Of a DNA stretch of 64,000 nucleotides, positions 61,701 through 64,000 are shown piece by piece. The stretch is from Apostichopus japonicus (lineage: Eukaryota > Echinodermata > Holothuroidea > Aspidochirotida > Stichopodidae): positions 2,209,501 through 2,273,500 of the forward strand of contig NC_092572.1 of the NCBI RefSeq assembly GCF_037975245.1. The letters run 5' to 3'. The notes under the pieces are model-generated. The model was given only the letters and a program-made list of their open reading frames with translations, did no database searches and was not told the origin of the DNA. Position numbers and translations under genes: made by a program. Every line of letters starts with the position of its first letter. Positions within the stretch are counted from its first letter, which is position 1.

Positions 61701-64000
61701 CCTCTGATCACTAGACTTCATGAAGAAATGGAAAAAGGTGAGTGGTGAAGTAAAGACACAACCCTCAGTCTCCGAAAAGAATTGCAATTTCAGCGGCTTA
61801 AAAAGCAAGGTCAATTTTCTCAAAAAAAGAGCAAAAATATCTGCAATTTATACTTTAGATGTATCACTTTATTAATTTGATAATAGAAACATAATATTTC
61901 CTGTGATTCAAGCAAAGAACCATATCCGTGTGACAAATGAAGGAATCTAGTTGGACAGAAGTTGCAAAGTTGTATTAATGTTTTAAAGTATTTGAAGTAG
62001 CAATGGTTCTTATATACATGATAGTAACCTTTTCTTTAATGTGAATACTTCATACTATCAATCATACAATCATTAATAACTGTATTCTACTATTATATGA
62101 TTCAGTATTCAGTATTCCATATCTTATATGACTGCCATATTTATTATTAACTGACTCTCTGAAATTAAAAAGATAATGATACCCATATGTCAAAATCTTT
62201 TTACAGAATTATTAAAACTAATAATAATCACAATGAATTTTTTTCTTTTAGCTATGTCTCAATTCTTGGCATATCGTTCAGCTCTGCTAGAGAGCACTTT
62301 CGTTGAGAATGGACTCTACTACCACATAGCTTCAACACGCCTATTATGCCATTCCATCTCTTCTGAGGGAGATAATTCCAAGCTTCGACAACCAACACTA
62401 CCTCTCCCAGAGAAAGCACCAGATATACTGACAGCAATCCCAGAACTCATAGCTGAAAATGCCATCGACTTTTTGATGTTTCTACGGCGATTCAATGAGC
62501 AGAAGCTGGAGGACGCTGGCGATGCTCTCGCCAATGTTATGACATTTGTGATTTTATTCATGGGAAACAAGAAATTTATGAATAATCCTCACCTCAGAGC
62601 TAAACTTGCAGAGGTCCTTGAGGGATTATTACCGATAAGAGAAGATGGGAATAGAGCTTCAATTGCCATGTAAGTATTGAAATAATTTAATGTTTGTTGA
62701 AAACAAGGGAATGTTGTAGAGAAAAGGGTTCTTCATATACAACCTGAAAACTTGAAGGAACTAAGAAATTTCTTCATTGTTTTCAAATATTTATTTAGTT
62801 TGATAGAGGAGTCATCTTTTCAGTTTTCCCTGCTACTAGTACTGCTATAAGTAAGAAGTCTGTTTTATGGATCCCCACCATGCCCTACAGACTGCATGGG
62901 ATCAAACGTTTACAGTGTTTTACGGATCAGCACCATGTCCCACAGACTGCATGGGATCAAACATTAACAGTGTTTTAAGGATCAGAACCATGTCCCACAG
63001 ACTGCATGGGATCAAACATTAACAGTGTTTTACAGATCAGAACCATGTCCCACAGACTGCATGGGATCAAACATTAACAGTGTTTTATGGATCAGCACCA
63101 TGTCCCACAGACTGCATGGGATCAAACATTAATAGCATGCCAGCCTCCTAACCAGCACATTTAAGCTTTTATTTCTCTTACATTCGGTTGGTTTAATCTT
63201 TCAGATTCCATCGTGAAAGAATGTTCAAGGAACATACCTTAGACGTTCAGTTATCCCATGCTGTGCTCAGTATCTTTGTGGACATTGAATTCACTGGAGA
63301 TGAACATCAGTTTGAACAGAAATTCAACTATCGAAGACCAATGTACAAAATCATCAAGTACTTATGGGGACTAGAAAAACACAAAAACTGCTTCAAGGTA
63401 TCAATTAAGTTCTTATTTTTAATTTTGTTTGCATTATTTGTTGTATTGGTTTCTTCTATTTTTATTAATTTTGTTGATGTTTGTTCAATCCTGCCCTAGT
63501 CTTCTTTGTGTGGTTCCTGTAGACAACTTGTTATCTGGCTGCAAAACTGCTCCCCGTACAGCTGACTAACCATAATCCTGCTCATATTTATCACAGATTT
63601 GTAAAGAGAAATATACCTGGCTTCAAAAAAGGTTGTTTATGGAAGTAAGAGAACCTCTCATTTTAATCCTAGCAATATCAGTTATCCTTTGAAGAATCCC
63701 CTGTTAGGATCAGAATGTCAGGCCATCTAAAGTTTACATAACTATGAAAGTTCTTCGTCCAGGACTGAACAGCAGGAAAGCTTGTCCTGGACTGAAAGAG
63801 GCAGATGTTGTTCTTCTCTTGGTGTTTGAATGTTTCAGCACTCCATTAAATCAAAATTTATTGTCCATGTCTTACTCATCACTTTCTTTCTCAGATTCTT
63901 GCAAAGGAAGCACTCCTATCGATTGAGGACCACCCTGCACCCCTCTTCCTGCAATTCATCAATCTCTTAGTTAACGATGCAATCTTTATGCTTGATGAAG
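52701..64000 (+). CDS. UBE4A: Ubiquitin conjugation factor E4 A, N-terminal and core part (12 exons, continues past the window)
   Basis: Exons: 52701-52941, 53593-53714, 54622-54786, 55364-55514, 56703-56908, 57242-57424, 58745-58862, 60160-60381, 61474-61737, 62252-62669, 63205-63397, 63895-64000+. All junctions are GT-AG and in phase, giving about 796 codons so far. The start ATG at 52701 has a strong context (GAAGATGG). Family-specific blocks are clear: SNPFAHL at the N-terminus, TIQKVFLVTVDS, LLYWIGSCLNANK, FFLNLAAVLLRLCEPFCKP, NPHLRAKLAEVLEGLLP, FVDIEFTGDEHQFEQKFNYR, and LLVNDAIFMLDE at the window edge. These are the Ufd2/UBE4 core. UBE4A proteins act with E1, E2 and E3 enzymes to extend ubiquitin chains. 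The catalytic U-box is C-terminal and must lie downstream of 64000. The ubiquitous role contrasts with the fast-evolving receptor genes next to it. Confidence 0.96.
54080..54560. repeat. 129-bp tandem repeat in UBE4A intron 2
   Basis: About four copies with period 129 bp; AGCTTTGTTCACTGAATATT starts recur at 54250, 54379 and 54508, with a diverged first copy near 54122. Each unit contains TTCCAG just before GCTTTGTTC, so acceptor-like sequences recur upstream of the true acceptor at 54621. Confidence 0.85.
54838..55162. repeat. 15-bp minisatellite in UBE4A intron 3
   Basis: About 21 units of ATGGTACAATGTGTG with small variants (GTAA for GTGA, ACGATG for ACAATG). The unit is a multiple of three and lacks stops in several frames, giving long artefactual open frames on both strands. 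Confidence 0.95.
55512..55915. repeat. 59-bp minisatellite that begins at the exon 4 splice donor of UBE4A
   Basis: Seven units starting GGTGATTAT(C/G)ATGCAATTA at about 55514, 55573, 55631, 55690, 55749, 55808 and 55867. The first unit contains the exon 4 donor (ATGG/GTGATT). The other six repeat a GTGATT donor-like site every 58-59 bp. Use of a downstream copy would add a 59n-nt extension and reach a stop codon at 55592-55594. Confidence 0.85.
57540..58532. repeat. Higher-order satellite-like repeat (192-bp unit of five ~38-bp monomers) in UBE4A intron 6
   Basis: Monomers of the type GATGTCCACACTAACACCAA plus GGTTACAGATATATGATGA are arranged in a 192-bp higher-order unit. GAGATGTCCACACTAACACC after TATATAAA recurs at 57769, 57961, 58153 and 58345. 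After the last full unit, single monomers continue to about 58532. The 288-codon minus-strand frame across it is a by-product of 192 being divisible by three. Confidence 0.92.
59515..59905. repeat. Degenerate AGAGTATATATAGAGAGAAATTATAT repeat in UBE4A intron 7
   Basis: Low-complexity array of A/T/G-rich units with a loose period of about 25-45 bp. Several units contain ATACATGTATAGAGTATATA. No function is suggested. Confidence 0.75.
60540..60790. repeat. 20-bp minisatellite in UBE4A intron 8
   Basis: About twelve units of the form ATAAGATTAGTTTTGTCTCC with point changes. Confidence 0.9.
60965..61400. repeat. ~28-bp minisatellite in UBE4A intron 8
   Basis: About fifteen units of the type TGTTACAGAACCTACAATAT with CATATTATA spacers, of slightly variable length. 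Each unit holds a TTACAG trinucleotide context resembling splice acceptors, upstream of the true acceptor at 61473. Confidence 0.9.
62865..63135. repeat. ~59-bp minisatellite in UBE4A intron 10
   Basis: Four to five units containing CCATGTCCCACAGACTGCAT and GGATCAAACATTAACAGTGT, close to identical. Confidence 0.9.
63666..63712 (+). other. Diverged copy of the hammerhead-like retroelement motif
   Basis: TTTGAAGAATCCCCTGTTAG followed by GATCAGAATGTCAGGCC resembles the motif at 28228-28268, but with a broken core (TTTGAAGA, AGAAT for GAAAC). It lies in UBE4A intron 11 and is probably inactive. Confidence 0.4.

Overview
The window is AT-rich animal nuclear DNA: spliced genes with canonical GT-AG introns, many small introns, and dense repeats. 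The mix of CR1-type LINE, tRNA-derived SINE, hAT-type DNA elements, Gypsy fragments and fast-evolving receptor genes (NACHT, receptor-kinase-like) fits an invertebrate deuterostome. An echinoderm, possibly a sea cucumber, is my best guess, but nothing in the sequence proves the species. All exon coordinates are hand-built from splice signals and reading phase; the two complete gene models close exactly in frame.

Layout. 1-9126: a fragment of a minus-strand gene, seen as a signal-peptide exon (9045-9126) and a transmembrane exon (1175-1258); the interval between them holds a dead CR1 LINE (about 1900-6096) and a SINE. 10635-18069 (+): a complete 17-exon gene for a 553-residue single-pass receptor whose intracellular domain is a tyrosine pseudokinase. 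18070-36700: gene-poor DNA with SINE copies, a non-autonomous hAT element (23056-24987), a hammerhead-ribozyme-like motif (28228-28268), a decayed Gypsy cluster (29780-32870) and a hAT MITE (35349-35712). 36714-43680 (-): a complete 8-coding-exon gene for a 795-residue signal-peptide/transmembrane/NACHT protein, with a second hAT element (37370-39264) in its last-but-two intron. 44950-52700: repeats, including a U2-snRNA-like structured sequence (47674-47857), a second copy of the hAT MITE (49976-50350) and a perfect hairpin. 52701-64000 (+): the first twelve coding exons of the ubiquitin conjugation factor E4 A gene (UBE4A), with introns full of minisatellites; its C-terminal U-box lies beyond the window.

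The most interesting pattern is three neighbouring receptor-like genes that share a signal-peptide exon ending in phase 1 and a symmetrical 1-1 transmembrane exon. Two of them carry intracellular signalling domains with degraded catalytic motifs: a kinase without HRD/DFG, and a NACHT with intact Walker A but a degraded Walker B. I infer a locus that joins membrane anchors to scaffold or decoy signalling domains, plausibly in innate immunity. UBE4A is an ordinary housekeeping ubiquitin ligase and serves as a conserved neighbour.
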